Source: Stutzerimonas stutzeri KOS6 (lineage in GTDB: Bacteria > Pseudomonadota > Gammaproteobacteria > Pseudomonadales > Pseudomonadaceae). From it: 64,000 nucleotides of DNA. How positions within the stretch are numbered: the first letter of the stretch is position 1; each line of letters begins with the position of its first letter. Made by a program: the position numbers and the translations under genes. This document shows, piece by piece, positions 52,414-62,298 of this stretch. The stretch covers positions 305,547-369,546 of the forward strand of contig NZ_KK020675.1 of the NCBI RefSeq assembly GCF_000307775.2, given 5' to 3'. The notes under the pieces were generated by a model. The model was not told the DNA's origin, searched no databases, and saw nothing but the letters and a program-made list of their open reading frames with translations.

Positions 52414-54744
52414 ATGGCTCCCCCCCTGGCGCCGCGCAAGGAACGGCTGATCGACGACCTGATGCCAACCGCGCTGCTCAGCCTCGGCAGCCATCTGGCG
52501 ATCAGCTATCAGCCGGGCAATCGACGCATGGTCAGTGAGCACCAGCACCGGGCCGGCCTGTCGTTTCTTTATGGCGATGCGCGCGTCCACGGCAAGCGCG
52601 ACAGCGAGCGCATTCGCCATCCGGCAGACGAAGAACTGCAGTTGATCGTCCGGCAGCCGCGGGCCGAACAGGCATTGCGCAACCAGCTCGAGCGCCTGGG
52701 CTTCCGTCCGGCGCTGCGCCAGAGCCTGGCCCTGCCGAAGGAGTCGGCGGAGATGTTCCAGTTGCCCGGCGAAGAGGCCTGGCTCAGGTTCGTCCAGCAA
52801 CAGCTACCCGAACTACGCCGCCAGGGGTGGCAGATCGATGTCCACCCCGGCTTCGCCTACGACCTGACGCCAATCGACAGTTGGTATGCGCAGATCGACG
52901 AGTCCGAGGAAGACGACTGGTTCGATCTCGACCTGGGCATCGTCGTCGAAGGCAAGCGCATCGGCATATTGCCGGTCCTGCTGCGTCTGATCCGTCAGAG
53001 TCCGCAGCTGTTGAGCCCGCGCGCCATCAGCCAGCGCAGCGACGACGACCAACTGCGGGTGCAACTGGAACGCCCCGGCCAGCGCGACGGCCAGACACTG
53101 CAGGTGGCCCTGCCCTTTGCGCGCATCAAGCCAATCCTCGCCACGCTCGGCGAGCTCTATATGCGCGAACAGCTGGACGGGCCGGCGCTACGCCTGAACA
53201 AGGCCGACGGTGCGCGTCTGGCAGGGCTCGACAGCCTGACGCCGCAATGGCAAGGCGGTTCCCGGCTCCGCGAGTATGCCGCCCGCCTGCAAAACCCCGG
53301 CGACCTGACACAGCTGCCGCCCGCCGCGCTGGTAGCGACGTTACGTCCCTACCAGCTGCAGGGCCTGGCGTGGATGCAGACCCTGCGCGAACTGGGTGCC
53401 GGCGGCATCCTGGGCGACGACATGGGCCTGGGCAAGACGCTGCAGAGCCTTGCCCACATCCTTCTCGAAAAACAGGCCGGTCGTCTCGACCGGCCTGCGC
53501 TGGTGGTCATGCCGACCAGCCTCATCCCGAACTGGCAGGACGAGGCGAGTCGTTTCGCGCCTCAACTGCGGGTGCTGACCCTTCAGGGAGCGACCCGGCA
53601 CAAGCATTTCGCCGACCTGGCCAACCATGACGTCCTGCTGACCAGTTACGCACTGCTCGCGCGCGACATCGCGGTGTTTCGCGAGCAGCCGTTGCACCTG
53701 CTGATTCTCGACGAGGCCCAGCACATCAAGAATCCGGCCGGCAAGGCGGCCCATGCCGCACGTGCGCTGCAAACCCGGCAGCGGCTGTGCCTGACCGGCA
53801 CGCCACTGGAAAACCACCTGGGCGAACTGTGGGCGCTCTTCGACTTCCTGATGCCTGGCTGGCTCGGCGATGCCAGACGCTTCAGCCTGGACTACCGCAC
53901 GCCGATCGAAAGACATGGCGACGATGCACGGCTGTTGCATCTTCGCGCCCGCATCAAACCATTCCTCCTGCGTCGCACCAAGGAACAGGTAGCCACCGAA
54001 CTGCCGGCCAAGAACGAATTCGTCCACTGGGTCGAATTGAACGACTCCCAGCGAGAGCGCTACGAAACGGTGCGCCTGGCGATGGATCGCAAGGTGCGCG
54101 AGGAAATCGAGCGCAAGGGCCTGGCGCGCAGCCAGATGATCATCCTCGAGGCGTTGCTCAAGCTGCGCCAGGTCTGCTGCGACCTTCGCCTGCTCAAGGG
54201 CGACTCGGCACGGGCTATCCGCGGCAGCAGCTCGGGCAAGCTGGACAGTCTGCTGGAGATGCTCGGCGAACTGATGAGCGAGGGGCGTCGAGTACTGCTG
54301 TTTTCCCAGTTCACCTCGATGCTGACGCTGATCGAGCAGGCGCTGCACAAACGCGGCATCGCCTACGTCAAACTGACCGGCGAGAGCGACGACCGGCGAA
54401 CGCCGGTAGAGCGTTTCCAGGCGGGCGAAGTGCCGCTGTTCCTGATCAGCCTGAAGGCCGGTGGAACCGGACTGAATCTGACGGCGGCGGACACCGTGAT
54501 CCACTACGATCCCTGGTGGAATCCGGCCGTGGAAAACCAGGCAACCGACCGTGCCTATCGCATCGGCCAGGACAAGCCGGTGTTCGTCTACCGCCTGATC
54601 ACCCGCGGCACCGTCGAGGAGCGCATCCGCGAGCTGCAGTCACGCAAGGCCGAACTGGCCGCAGGCGTGCTCGAAGGCACTTCGGACAGCGGCTGGCAGC
54701 TGGGCGAGCAGGACGTCGAGGCGTTGTTCGCTCCACTGCCCTGA
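52414..54744 (+). CDS. SNF2-family DEAD/DEAH helicase, N-terminally short
   Basis: 776 residues. The SNF2 ATPase lies in the second half: Walker A GDDMGLGKT at about residue 335, LILDEAQHIKNP at about 430, and the C-terminal HelicC part with LISLKAGGTGLNLTAADTVI and RAYRIGQ. The first 300 residues correspond to the middle of the longer SWIM-zinc-finger SNF2 helicases of Pseudomonas, and the zinc finger is missing. A TGA lies two codons before the ATG in the same frame, so no longer form is encoded. Whether this is a natural short version or a truncated remnant is open. Confidence 0.85.
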   Translation: MAPPLAPRKERLIDDLMPTALLSLGSHLAISYQPGNRRMVSEHQHRAGLSFLYGDARVHGKRDSERIRHPADEELQLIVRQPRAEQALRNQLERLGFRPALRQSLALPKESAEMFQLPGEEAWLRFVQQQLPELRRQGWQIDVHPGFAYDLTPIDSWYAQIDESEEDDWFDLDLGIVVEGKRIGILPVLLRLIRQSPQLLSPRAISQRSDDDQLRVQLERPGQRDGQTLQVALPFARIKPILATLGELYMREQLDGPALRLNKADGARLAGLDSLTPQWQGGSRLREYAARLQNPGDLTQLPPAALVATLRPYQLQGLAWMQTLRELGAGGILGDDMGLGKTLQSLAHILLEKQAGRLDRPALVVMPTSLIPNWQDEASRFAPQLRVLTLQGATRHKHFADLANHDVLLTSYALLARDIAVFREQPLHLLILDEAQHIKNPAGKAAHAARALQTRQRLCLTGTPLENHLGELWALFDFLMPGWLGDARRFSLDYRTPIERHGDDARLLHLRARIKPFLLRRTKEQVATELPAKNEFVHWVELNDSQRERYETVRLAMDRKVREEIERKGLARSQMIILEALLKLRQVCCDLRLLKGDSARAIRGSSSGKLDSLLEMLGELMSEGRRVLLFSQFTSMLTLIEQALHKRGIAYVKLTGESDDRRTPVERFQAGEVPLFLISLKAGGTGLNLTAADTVIHYDPWWNPAVENQATDRAYRIGQDKPVFVYRLITRGTVEERIRELQSRKAELAAGVLEGTSDSGWQLGEQDVEALFAPLP

Positions 54745-54889
54745 ACACCCGGCGCCGCAGGCAAGATGTGACGTCGGCAAGCGCAGCGTTCTACGCTTTG
54801 CCAGATCATCGCCATCTCGCTTATGTTTCCTCCGGCGGCGGCACGGCCGCCCTCACGAACAATGGCAGCGGCCACAAAAGGAACAGCCC

Positions 54890-55456
54890 ATGAGCCTCTA
54901 CGAGATCGCCTTTTCCGGCCAACTGCTCCCCGGCGCCCGGCTCGAGCAGGTCGAAGCCAACCTGAGCAAGCTGTTCCAGGCTGACGCCCAGCGCATTGCA
55001 CTGCTGTTTTCCGGACGGCGCATCGTCATCAAGCAGAATCTGGATTACGCCGCAGTGGAAAAGTACCGACAGGCGATGGAGCGCGCCGGAGCGCAGGCAG
55101 AAGTCAAGCCGATGCCGGTCGCTGTCGAGGAAATCGAACTCGCGCCGCCACCGGCCCCAGCGGCATCAGACATCGACAGCGCGGCGGCTGCAGCGAGCGC
55201 TCCGGGCGAAATCCCGGGCATGCTCAGGGTCACGCCCCGCGACGAGTACATGGCTGCATTCGTCGACGTCGAGGCACCCGACTTCGGCATCGCCCCGCTC
55301 GGTGCGGACCTTCAGGACGCCCGCGCGCCGGTGCAAGCGCCTGCCGTCGACCTGTCCGGGTTCAGCCTCGCACCGGTGGGCAGTGACATGAGCGAGCGCC
55401 GGCGCGCCAGCGATGCACAGGTACCCGATGTCTCGCATCTGAAGCTGGTCGACTGA
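54890..55456 (+). CDS. Conserved hypothetical protein, 188 aa
   Basis: The N-terminal domain (about residues 1-75, YEIAFSGQLLPG then LEQVEANLSKLF and LFSGRRIVIKQNLDY) is a small alpha/beta module that I recall at the N-terminus of DUF805-type membrane proteins. Here it is followed by an Ala/Pro-rich acidic linker and short proline-containing motifs such as FGIAPLGADL and FSLAPVGSDM, with no membrane segment. AAGGAA precedes the ATG. Function unknown. Confidence 0.8.
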   Translation: MSLYEIAFSGQLLPGARLEQVEANLSKLFQADAQRIALLFSGRRIVIKQNLDYAAVEKYRQAMERAGAQAEVKPMPVAVEEIELAPPPAPAASDIDSAAAAASAPGEIPGMLRVTPRDEYMAAFVDVEAPDFGIAPLGADLQDARAPVQAPAVDLSGFSLAPVGSDMSERRRASDAQVPDVSHLKLVD

Positions 55457-55534
55457 CGCCGCTCAGACGCCCGCGCCCGAACTCCTTGCCGACCGTGGCG
55501 CTCCAACCTAGCAAGCCCTCAAAGTGCTGTATCC

Positions 55535-56551
55535 ATGGACCTCGTCGTTGCCCGCCCCGAAGGCCTGTATTGCCCACCCGGTGATTTCTACATCGATCCC
55601 TGGCGCCCGGTCGATCGCGCCGTCATCACCCACGCCCATGGCGACCACGCGCGCTGGGGCATGGGCCATTATCTGGCCGCCAGCGATAGCGAAGGCATCC
55701 TGCGTTCTCGGATTTCCGCCGATATGCCGCTACAGACCCTCGCCTATGGCGAATCCATCGAGCATCACGGCGTGAAACTGAGTTTCCATCCTGCCGGTCA
55801 CGTGCTTGGCTCGGCCCAGGTGCGACTGGAATTCAAAGGTGAAGTCTGGGTCGCCTCCGGCGATTACAAGGTGGAGCCGGACGGTACCTGCGCGCCCTTC
55901 GAACCGGTGCGCTGCCACACCTTCATCACCGAATCGACCTTCGGCCTGCCGATCTACCGGTGGCCCGCGCAAGCCGAGGTGTTCCGCGAAATCAACGACT
56001 GGTGGCGCGCCAACGCAGCGGTCGGGCGCGCCAGCGTGCTGTTCTGCTACGCCTTCGGCAAGGCCCAGCGCATCCTTCATGGCCTCGACGAAAGCATCGG
56101 CAGCATCGTCGTCCATGGCGCCGTCGAGCCATTGAACAGGGTCTATCGCGAGGGCGGCATCCATCTGCCAGCCACCATCTATGCCGGCGACCTGAAGAAA
56201 GGCGACCCGCGACTGAAACAGGCAATCATCCTCGCGCCCCCCTCTGCTGGCGGCAGCAACTGGATGCGCCGTTTCGGCGATTATGCCGATGCCTTCGCCA
56301 GTGGCTGGATGATGCTGCGCGGCACCCGACGCCGGCGCGGGGTGGACCGCGGCTTCGTGCTCTCCGATCACGCTGACTGGCCGGGCCTGCTCTGGGCCAT
56401 CGAGCAGACCGGCGCCGAACGGGTGATGGTCACCCACGGCTCGGTCGCCACGCTGGTGCGCTATCTGCGCGAGGAACGCGGGCTGGACGCACAGGCCTTC
56501 GCGACCGAGTACGGTGATGAGGATGACACCCGGTCCCAGGAGGCCGAATGA
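55535..56551 (+). CDS. Ligase-associated DNA exonuclease (metallo-beta-lactamase fold)
   Basis: 338 residues. THAHGDHARWG at about 31-41 is the metal-binding motif of the fold, with later ligands in FHPAGHVLGSAQ and LSDHADWPGL near the C-terminus, which marks the beta-CASP/SNM1-like exonuclease type. It is the first gene of the four-gene repair cluster (exonuclease, ligase, Lhr-type helicase, phosphoesterase) characterised biochemically in P. putida as manganese-dependent nuclease. No strong ribosome binding site precedes the ATG. Confidence 0.92.
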   Translation: MDLVVARPEGLYCPPGDFYIDPWRPVDRAVITHAHGDHARWGMGHYLAASDSEGILRSRISADMPLQTLAYGESIEHHGVKLSFHPAGHVLGSAQVRLEFKGEVWVASGDYKVEPDGTCAPFEPVRCHTFITESTFGLPIYRWPAQAEVFREINDWWRANAAVGRASVLFCYAFGKAQRILHGLDESIGSIVVHGAVEPLNRVYREGGIHLPATIYAGDLKKGDPRLKQAIILAPPSAGGSNWMRRFGDYADAFASGWMMLRGTRRRRGVDRGFVLSDHADWPGLLWAIEQTGAERVMVTHGSVATLVRYLREERGLDAQAFATEYGDEDDTRSQEAE

Positions 56552-56613
56552 CCCGCCGTCATGCCGTAGGTGCCCGACCGACGAACATCAGCCTTGAGAC
56601 TCGACGCAACCAC

Positions 56614-56745
56614 CCTTACAGGCGCGAGTTCGCTCGAGAACCGAAACCCTTGCGTCGTCACGGATCGCCAGCAAGCTGGCTCCTACGAAAGTGCGCCCAA
56701 GCAGAAACGCGACCCAGCCCCAGCAGGAGCCAGATTGCTCGCGAA
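56614..56745. repeat. Cluster of three REP-type palindromes
   Basis: The 226-base gap between exonuclease and ligase genes holds three copies of a Pseudomonas-type REP: 56614-56640 (minus orientation), 56663-56687 (plus) and 56724-56745 (minus). Each has a short imperfect palindrome followed by GCTCCTAC or a close variant. The plus/minus arrangement of the last two resembles a REPIN. No REP-associated transposase is present in the window. Confidence 0.7.
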
Positions 56746-56777
56746 CAGCCTGCCGCAGCTCTTGCAGGCGGGCCGAA

Positions 56778-58487
56778 ATGAAAGCCTTCGCCACCCTCTA
56801 CAGCCGTCTCGACGCCACCACCTCGAGCAATGCCAAGCTCGCCGCCATGCGTGATTATTTCCGCGAAGCCGACCCGGCCGACGCCGCCTGGGCGGTCTAC
56901 TTCCTCTCTGGCGGCAGACCACGACAGCTGGTGCCGACCCGCGTACTGCGCGAAACCGCCATGCAGGCCTCGGGCATGCCGGAATGGCTGTTCGAGGAAA
57001 GTTATCAGGCCGTCGGCGATATGGCCGAAACCATCTCCCTGTTGATCCCAGAGGCCGAGCACAGCTCCGATGACGGGCTTGCGGCCTGGATGCAAGACAA
57101 GCTGCTGCCGCTGCGCGGCCTGCCACCGGAGGAGCTGGCCGAGCGTCTGCCCGCACTCTGGAAACAGCTGGACCGACTGAGCCTGATGGTCAGCATCAAG
57201 CTGATCACCGGCGCCTTTCGCGTCGGCGTCTCGAAGCTGCTGGTGACCCGCGCGCTGGCCTCGCTGGTCGATCTCGATCCCAAGCGCGTCGCGCAACGGC
57301 TGGTGGGCTACACCGATCTGTCTCATCGCCCCAGCGCCGAGGGTTATCGGGCGCTGATCGCCGACGAATCCGAACACGAGCATGCCCAGCGCGGCGGCCA
57401 GCCCTATCCGTTCTTTCTCGCCCACCCGTTGCAAGCCCAGGTCGAGGAGTTCGAAACCCTGCTCGGCGCGCCGGATAACTGGCTCATCGAATGGAAGTGG
57501 GACGGAATCCGCGCCCAGCTGGTCAAGCGCGACGGGCAGATCTGGATCTGGTCGCGCGGTGAAGAGCTGGTCAGCGAGCGCTTCCCGGAGCTCTGCGAAC
57601 TGGCCGGCTGCCTGCCGGACGGCACGGTGATCGATGGCGAAATTCTCGTCTGGAAGCACGCACCGGATGCGCCGGCGGACGAACTGTTCGAGGCGTCCAG
57701 CGACGCCGATCCGGTGGCCACTGGCGACTTCGGCGTGCAACCCTTCGCCCTGCTGCAACAGCGCATCGGCCGCAAGAACCTGACCACGAAAGTCCTGCAG
57801 GACGCCCCGGTCGCAGTGCTCGCCTACGACCTGCTGGAATGGCGGGGCGACGACTGGCGGCAACATGCGCACCGTGAACGTCGGCAACAGCTCGAAGCGG
57901 TGGTCGAGCAGTGCCCCAACCCGCGACTGATGCTGTCACCGCTGGTCACCGGCAGCGATTGGGCCGATCTGGCGCGCCAGCGCGAAGCGTCCCGCCAGCG
58001 CGGCGTCGAAGGCATGATGATCAAGGCGCGCGCCGCGCAGTATGGCGTCGGTCGGACCAAGGATGTCGGCGTCTGGTGGAAATGGAAGATCGATCCTTAC
58101 TCGATCGATGCGGTACTGATCTACGCCCAGCGCGGGCATGGGCGACGCGCCAGCCTTTATACCGATTACACCTTTGCCGTCTGGGACGGCGAGGCGGGCG
58201 ATCCCGAGCGCAAGCTGGTGCCGTTCGCCAAGGCCTATTCCGGGCTGACGGACGAAGAAATGCGCAAGGTCGATGCCATCGTGCGCAAGACCACGGTGGA
58301 GAAGTTCGGCCCGGTGCGCAGCGTGACGCCGACACTGGTGTTCGAGCTCGGCTTCGAAGGCATCGCCGCCAGCAGCCGGCACAAGAGCGGCATCGCCGTG
58401 CGCTTCCCACGCATGCTGCGCTGGCGTCACGACAAGCCGGTGGAGGAAGCCGATACCCTGGAGACGCTCAAGGAGCTGCTTGGATGA
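56778..58487 (+). CDS. ATP-dependent DNA ligase of the repair cluster
   Basis: 569 residues. An N-terminal ligase-binding helical domain is followed by the nucleotidyltransferase core with the adenylated lysine in EWKWDGIRAQ (about residue 240), VIDGEILVWK (motif III), EGMMIKARAAQYG (motif IV) and VGVWWKWKIDPYSIDAVLI (motif V). It belongs to the family found only with the exonuclease and Lhr-type helicase. The ATG at 56778 fixes the normal N-terminus MKAFATLYSRLD. Confidence 0.93.
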   Translation: MKAFATLYSRLDATTSSNAKLAAMRDYFREADPADAAWAVYFLSGGRPRQLVPTRVLRETAMQASGMPEWLFEESYQAVGDMAETISLLIPEAEHSSDDGLAAWMQDKLLPLRGLPPEELAERLPALWKQLDRLSLMVSIKLITGAFRVGVSKLLVTRALASLVDLDPKRVAQRLVGYTDLSHRPSAEGYRALIADESEHEHAQRGGQPYPFFLAHPLQAQVEEFETLLGAPDNWLIEWKWDGIRAQLVKRDGQIWIWSRGEELVSERFPELCELAGCLPDGTVIDGEILVWKHAPDAPADELFEASSDADPVATGDFGVQPFALLQQRIGRKNLTTKVLQDAPVAVLAYDLLEWRGDDWRQHAHRERRQQLEAVVEQCPNPRLMLSPLVTGSDWADLARQREASRQRGVEGMMIKARAAQYGVGRTKDVGVWWKWKIDPYSIDAVLIYAQRGHGRRASLYTDYTFAVWDGEAGDPERKLVPFAKAYSGLTDEEMRKVDAIVRKTTVEKFGPVRSVTPTLVFELGFEGIAASSRHKSGIAVRFPRMLRWRHDKPVEEADTLETLKELLG

Positions 58488-58525
58488 TTGGCACGGCCAG
58501 CCACCTTAACCCGGCTATCGCCAGC

Positions 58526-58552
58526 TTCGCGGCCAAGGCCGCGCCTACAGGG
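58526..58552 (+). repeat. Single REP-type palindrome
   Basis: TCGCGGCCAAGGCCGCGCC with TACAGG behind it is another copy of the REP pattern seen in the previous gap. It occupies most of the 99-base interval between ligase and helicase genes and directly precedes the helicase ribosome binding site. Confidence 0.65.
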
Positions 58553-58586
58553 CGAACCTTGCACTCGGATTCCAGCAGGCTGCCCC

Positions 58587-61172
58587 ATGAGTGATGCAAC
58601 CGAGCTGTTGAGCGAGCAGTGGTTCGCCCGTCGCGCCTGGCAGCCCTTCGCGTTCCAGCAGGAGGTCTGGCAAGCGATAGGCGATGGCGAATCCGGGCTG
58701 CTGCACGCCACCACCGGCTCCGGCAAGACCTACGCAGTCTGGCTCGGGGCGCTGAATCGCTTTGCGACCAAGGCACCGTCTTCCACCGCAACGGACAAAC
58801 CGGCCCCACTCACCGTGCTCTGGATCACCCCGATGCGCGCGCTGGCCGCCGACACCGCCCGCGCGCTGCAAGTCCCGCTGGACGATTTCGACATCAACTG
58901 GAGCATCGGCCTGCGCACTGGCGATACCAGCGCTGCCGAACGCGCACGCCAGGCTCGGCGATTGCCCAGCGCGCTGGTCACTACCCCGGAAAGCCTGACG
59001 TTGCTGCTGACTCGCGCCGATGCCCGCCAGGCCTTCGCCGGGCTGCGCATGCTGGTGGTGGACGAATGGCACGAGCTGCTGGGCAACAAGCGCGGCGTGC
59101 AGCTGCAACTGGCGCTGGCGCGCCTGCGCCGGTGGCTGCCGGAGCTGATCGTCTGGGGGTTGTCGGCAACCCTGGGCAATCAGGCCCATGCCCTGGAGGT
59201 ATTGCTGCATCCGGGGAGCGGCAGGCTGGTGCAAGGCAAGATCGACAAGAATCTGCGCGTCGACACCCTGCTGCCGCCGAGCATCGAACGCTTTCCCTGG
59301 GCCGGCCATCTCGGCCTGCGCATGCTGCCGCAAGTGGTCGAGGAGATCGACTCGGCCAGCACCACGCTGGTGTTCACCAACACCCGCTCGCAATCGGAAA
59401 TCTGGTATCAGGCGCTGCTCGATGCACGACCGGACTGGGCAGGACTCATCGCCCTGCACCACGGCTCGCTGGCAAGGGAAGTGCGCGACTGGGTCGAACT
59501 GGGCTTGAAGCAGGGAGCGCTCAAGGCAGTGGTGTGCACCTCCAGCCTGGACCTGGGCGTCGATTTCCTGCCGGTCGAGCGGGTCCTGCAGATCGGCTCG
59601 CCCAAGGGCGTGGCGCGGCTGATGCAGCGCGCGGGTCGTTCCGGTCACGCGCCGGGGCGTACTTCGCGGGTCACCCTGGTGCCGACCCACAGCATCGAAG
59701 TGGTGGAAGCCGCTGCCGCCCAGGTTGCCATCGCCGAGCGCCGTATCGAAGCCCGCAGCGCACCCCATCGACCGCTCGACGTGCTGGTGCAGCATCTCGT
59801 GAGCATGGCGCTGGGCGGCGGTTTTCGCCCGGAGGAACTGTTCGCCGAAGTCCGGCAGGCCTGGTCCTACCGGGAACTGGCCGAGGACCACTGGCAATGG
59901 GCACTGGCCTTCGTCCGCCACGGCGGGCATTCACTGACCGCCTACCCGGACTACCAGCGCGTAGAGCCGGACGACAGTGGCCTATGGAAGGTACCCAGCC
60001 GGCGCGTGGCGCTGCGCCACCGCATGAGCATCGGCACCATCGTCAGCGATGCCAGCCTGACCGTTAAGTTCTGGGCCAAGGGCGGCAGTGGCCGCTCACT
60101 GGGCAGCATCGAGGAAGGCTTCATCGCCCGCCTGCGACCGGGCGACAACTTCCTGTTCGGCGGCCGCCTGCTGGAGCTGGTGCGGGTGGAGAACATGACC
60201 GCCTACGTCAGCCGCGCCACGGGCCGAAAAGCCGCGGTGCCGCGCTGGAATGGCGGGCGCATGCCGCTGTCCAGTGAACTGGCCGATGCCGTGGTCGAAC
60301 AGCTCGGTGCGGCCTCGCGTGGCCGCTTCGAGCGTCCCGAAATGCGACTGGTCGAGCCGCTGCTGCGGGTGCAGATGGACTGGTCGGCGCTACCCAGCGA
60401 AACCACGCTACTGGCCGAAGTGATGAAATCGCGCGAGGGCTGGCACCTGTTCCTTTACCCCTTCGCCGGCCGTCACGTGCATCTGGGGCTGGCCAGCCTG
60501 CTGGCCTGGCGCATGGCCAAGCGCCAGCCGCTGACCTTTTCCATCGCGGTCAACGACTACGGTTTCGAGCTGCTCTCGGCCACCGAGGTGGACTGGCTGC
60601 AGTGGCTGACCCCGGCGTTGTTCAGCCAGGACGACCTGCTGCACAATGTGCTCGCCAGCCTCAACGCCGGCGAGCTGGCACGGCGGCGCTTCCGCGAGAT
60701 CGCGCGCATCGCCGGGCTGGTGTTCTCCGGTTACCCCGGCGCGCAGAAAAGCGCGCGCCAGCTGCAGGCCTCCAGCGGCCTGTTCTTCGACGTGTTTCGC
60801 CAGTACGATCCTGGCAACCTGCTGCTGACCCAGGCCGAGGAAGAGGTGCTGCGCCAGGAGTTGGAGGTCGAGCGGCTGGAGCAGACGCTGAGCCGGTTGC
60901 AGCAGCGCCAGCTGGATATCCATCTGGTCAGGCGCGCCACGCCGCTGGCGTTCCCCTTGATGGTCGAGCGCTTTCGCGAAAGCATGACGTCGGAAAAACT
61001 GACCGACCGCATTCGGCGGATGGTGGCGGAGCTGGACAAGGCCGCCGGCCCCGGCGGTTATCAACCCGAGCCGCAATCGGTACTCGCCGTCGAGCGCGAC
61101 AGCCCGCGACCACGCAAACCCCGCGCACGCAAGGACGGCACGCCGCGAACGAAGAAGGCCAAACCCGCCTGA
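58587..61172 (+). CDS. lhr: Lhr-type DEXH helicase of the repair cluster
   Basis: 861 residues. Walker [12 protein letters not shown] at about 42-52, motif [11 protein letters not shown] at about 158-166 (DEWH box), motif [13 protein letters not shown]. Further on are the winged-helix and Lhr-core domains and a basic C-terminal tail ([16 protein letters not shown]). It is the ligase-associated form, a 3'-5' single-strand translocase and helicase. The ATG at 58587 gives [13 protein letters not shown]; the longer frame into the REP is not used. Confidence 0.93.
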   Translation: MSDATELLSEQWFARRAWQPFAFQQEVWQAIGDGESGLLHATTGSGKTYAVWLGALNRFATKAPSSTATDKPAPLTVLWITPMRALAADTARALQVPLDDFDINWSIGLRTGDTSAAERARQARRLPSALVTTPESLTLLLTRADARQAFAGLRMLVVDEWHELLGNKRGVQLQLALARLRRWLPELIVWGLSATLGNQAHALEVLLHPGSGRLVQGKIDKNLRVDTLLPPSIERFPWAGHLGLRMLPQVVEEIDSASTTLVFTNTRSQSEIWYQALLDARPDWAGLIALHHGSLAREVRDWVELGLKQGALKAVVCTSSLDLGVDFLPVERVLQIGSPKGVARLMQRAGRSGHAPGRTSRVTLVPTHSIEVVEAAAAQVAIAERRIEARSAPHRPLDVLVQHLVSMALGGGFRPEELFAEVRQAWSYRELAEDHWQWALAFVRHGGHSLTAYPDYQRVEPDDSGLWKVPSRRVALRHRMSIGTIVSDASLTVKFWAKGGSGRSLGSIEEGFIARLRPGDNFLFGGRLLELVRVENMTAYVSRATGRKAAVPRWNGGRMPLSSELADAVVEQLGAASRGRFERPEMRLVEPLLRVQMDWSALPSETTLLAEVMKSREGWHLFLYPFAGRHVHLGLASLLAWRMAKRQPLTFSIAVNDYGFELLSATEVDWLQWLTPALFSQDDLLHNVLASLNAGELARRRFREIARIAGLVFSGYPGAQKSARQLQASSGLFFDVFRQYDPGNLLLTQAEEEVLRQELEVERLEQTLSRLQQRQLDIHLVRRATPLAFPLMVERFRESMTSEKLTDRIRRMVAELDKAAGPGGYQPEPQSVLAVERDSPRPRKPRARKDGTPRTKKAKPA

Positions 61173-61203
61173 TGAACCGAGCCAGCCGACACATCGACGC
61201 ATC

Positions 61204-61893
61204 ATGAACGCCTATCAGCCCCTCGATCTGGCCGGCGCCACGCTCTGGCTGCTGGCGGAAAAGGCCATCTACTGGCCGCAACGACAAGCGCTGCTGGTGG
61301 CCGACATCCATTTTGGCAAGGCTGCGGCCTATCGTCGGCTCGGCCAGCCAGTGCCGCACGGCACCACCGACGCCAACCTTCGCGAGCTGGACGGCCTGCT
61401 GGAGCGCTATCCCTGCTGCCAGCTGATCTTCCTCGGCGACTTCCTGCACGCCCCCGAGTCCCATGCGCCGGCCACGCTGGCGCGCCTGGCCGAATGGCGC
61501 ACCAGCCATTCCCAACTGGCGATTACGCTGGTGCGCGGCAACCATGACCGCCGGGCAGGCGACCCGCCGGCGGAGCTCGGTATCGAAGTGGTCAGCGAAC
61601 CATTGCTGCTCGGCCCGTACGCCCTGCAACACGAACCCCAGCCTCATCCAACCCATCACGTACTGGCCGGCCACGTCCATCCGGCGTTTCAACTGCAGGG
61701 GCGTGGGCGCCAGCGCCTGCGCCTGCCCTGCTTCTGTATCGGCGAACGGCTCAGCCTGCTGCCGGCCTTCGGCAGTTTCACCGGCACGATGACGGTGGCA
61801 GCCGAAGACGACTGGCGAATCTACGTGGTGGGAGATGGGGAAGTCTGGCCGCTGACGCGCCCGGTGCCAGTCAGGCCTGGGATATGCCGGTGA
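61204..61893 (+). CDS. pdeM: Ligase-associated phosphoesterase (PdeM type)
   Basis: 229-residue metallophosphoesterase. Metal ligands are in LLVADIHFGKAAA, LGDFLHAPESH, VRGNHDRRAG and LAGHVHPAF. It is the fourth member of the exonuclease-ligase-Lhr-phosphoesterase set; the P. putida homologue is an endonuclease. It starts about 30 bases after the helicase stop, and its 3' end overlaps the small gene on the other strand by 23 bases. Confidence 0.92.
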   Translation: MNAYQPLDLAGATLWLLAEKAIYWPQRQALLVADIHFGKAAAYRRLGQPVPHGTTDANLRELDGLLERYPCCQLIFLGDFLHAPESHAPATLARLAEWRTSHSQLAITLVRGNHDRRAGDPPAELGIEVVSEPLLLGPYALQHEPQPHPTHHVLAGHVHPAFQLQGRGRQRLRLPCFCIGERLSLLPAFGSFTGTMTVAAEDDWRIYVVGDGEVWPLTRPVPVRPGICR

Positions 61894-62104
61894 TGGTGAT
61901 GCCATACCGCTCGGCCAGGCGTGTCGCGGGCGTGTCCTCCAGATCGGGCTCGTGCTCGTGCTCGATCTCCTGATCCGGATACAGCTCTTCCGCCTTGCGT
62001 GTCACCAGTTCGACCGCCTCGTCGATATCGGGCTGGTGCTCAGAGTCGATCTTCAGCGTCGCGGTGTTGCCATCTTTGTTGTACGCAATGATCCAGGTCG
62101 TCAT
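61871..62104 (-). CDS. Small acidic protein, 77 aa
   Basis: MTTWIIAYNKDGNTATLKID starts the protein; the rest is acidic with EHEHEPDLEDTPATRLAERYG. GAGGGG lies 7-8 bases before the ATG at 62104, which decides the start against the longer frame. The beta-strand beginning resembles small conserved Pseudomonas proteins of unknown function. It overlaps the phosphoesterase gene's end. Confidence 0.75.
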   Translation of the reverse strand: MTTWIIAYNKDGNTATLKIDSEHQPDIDEAVELVTRKAEELYPDQEIEHEHEPDLEDTPATRLAERYGITITGISQA

Positions 62105-62298
62105 GGAAGTGCCCCTCGCCTTAAATAAACCCGTGTGAACGTAATAACGCGCATTATGGTTTTTGTAAGTTTTTAGACCCATCCGGCGTCGACAGTTCGA
62201 TTCTCCACCCCAAAGTTAGCAGCTTTAAGTAAAGGGCAAGGAACAACCCCCTCGGTCATTCGGTCATCCCTGGAGCCCTCTCTTGCGGAGTCGAAATC

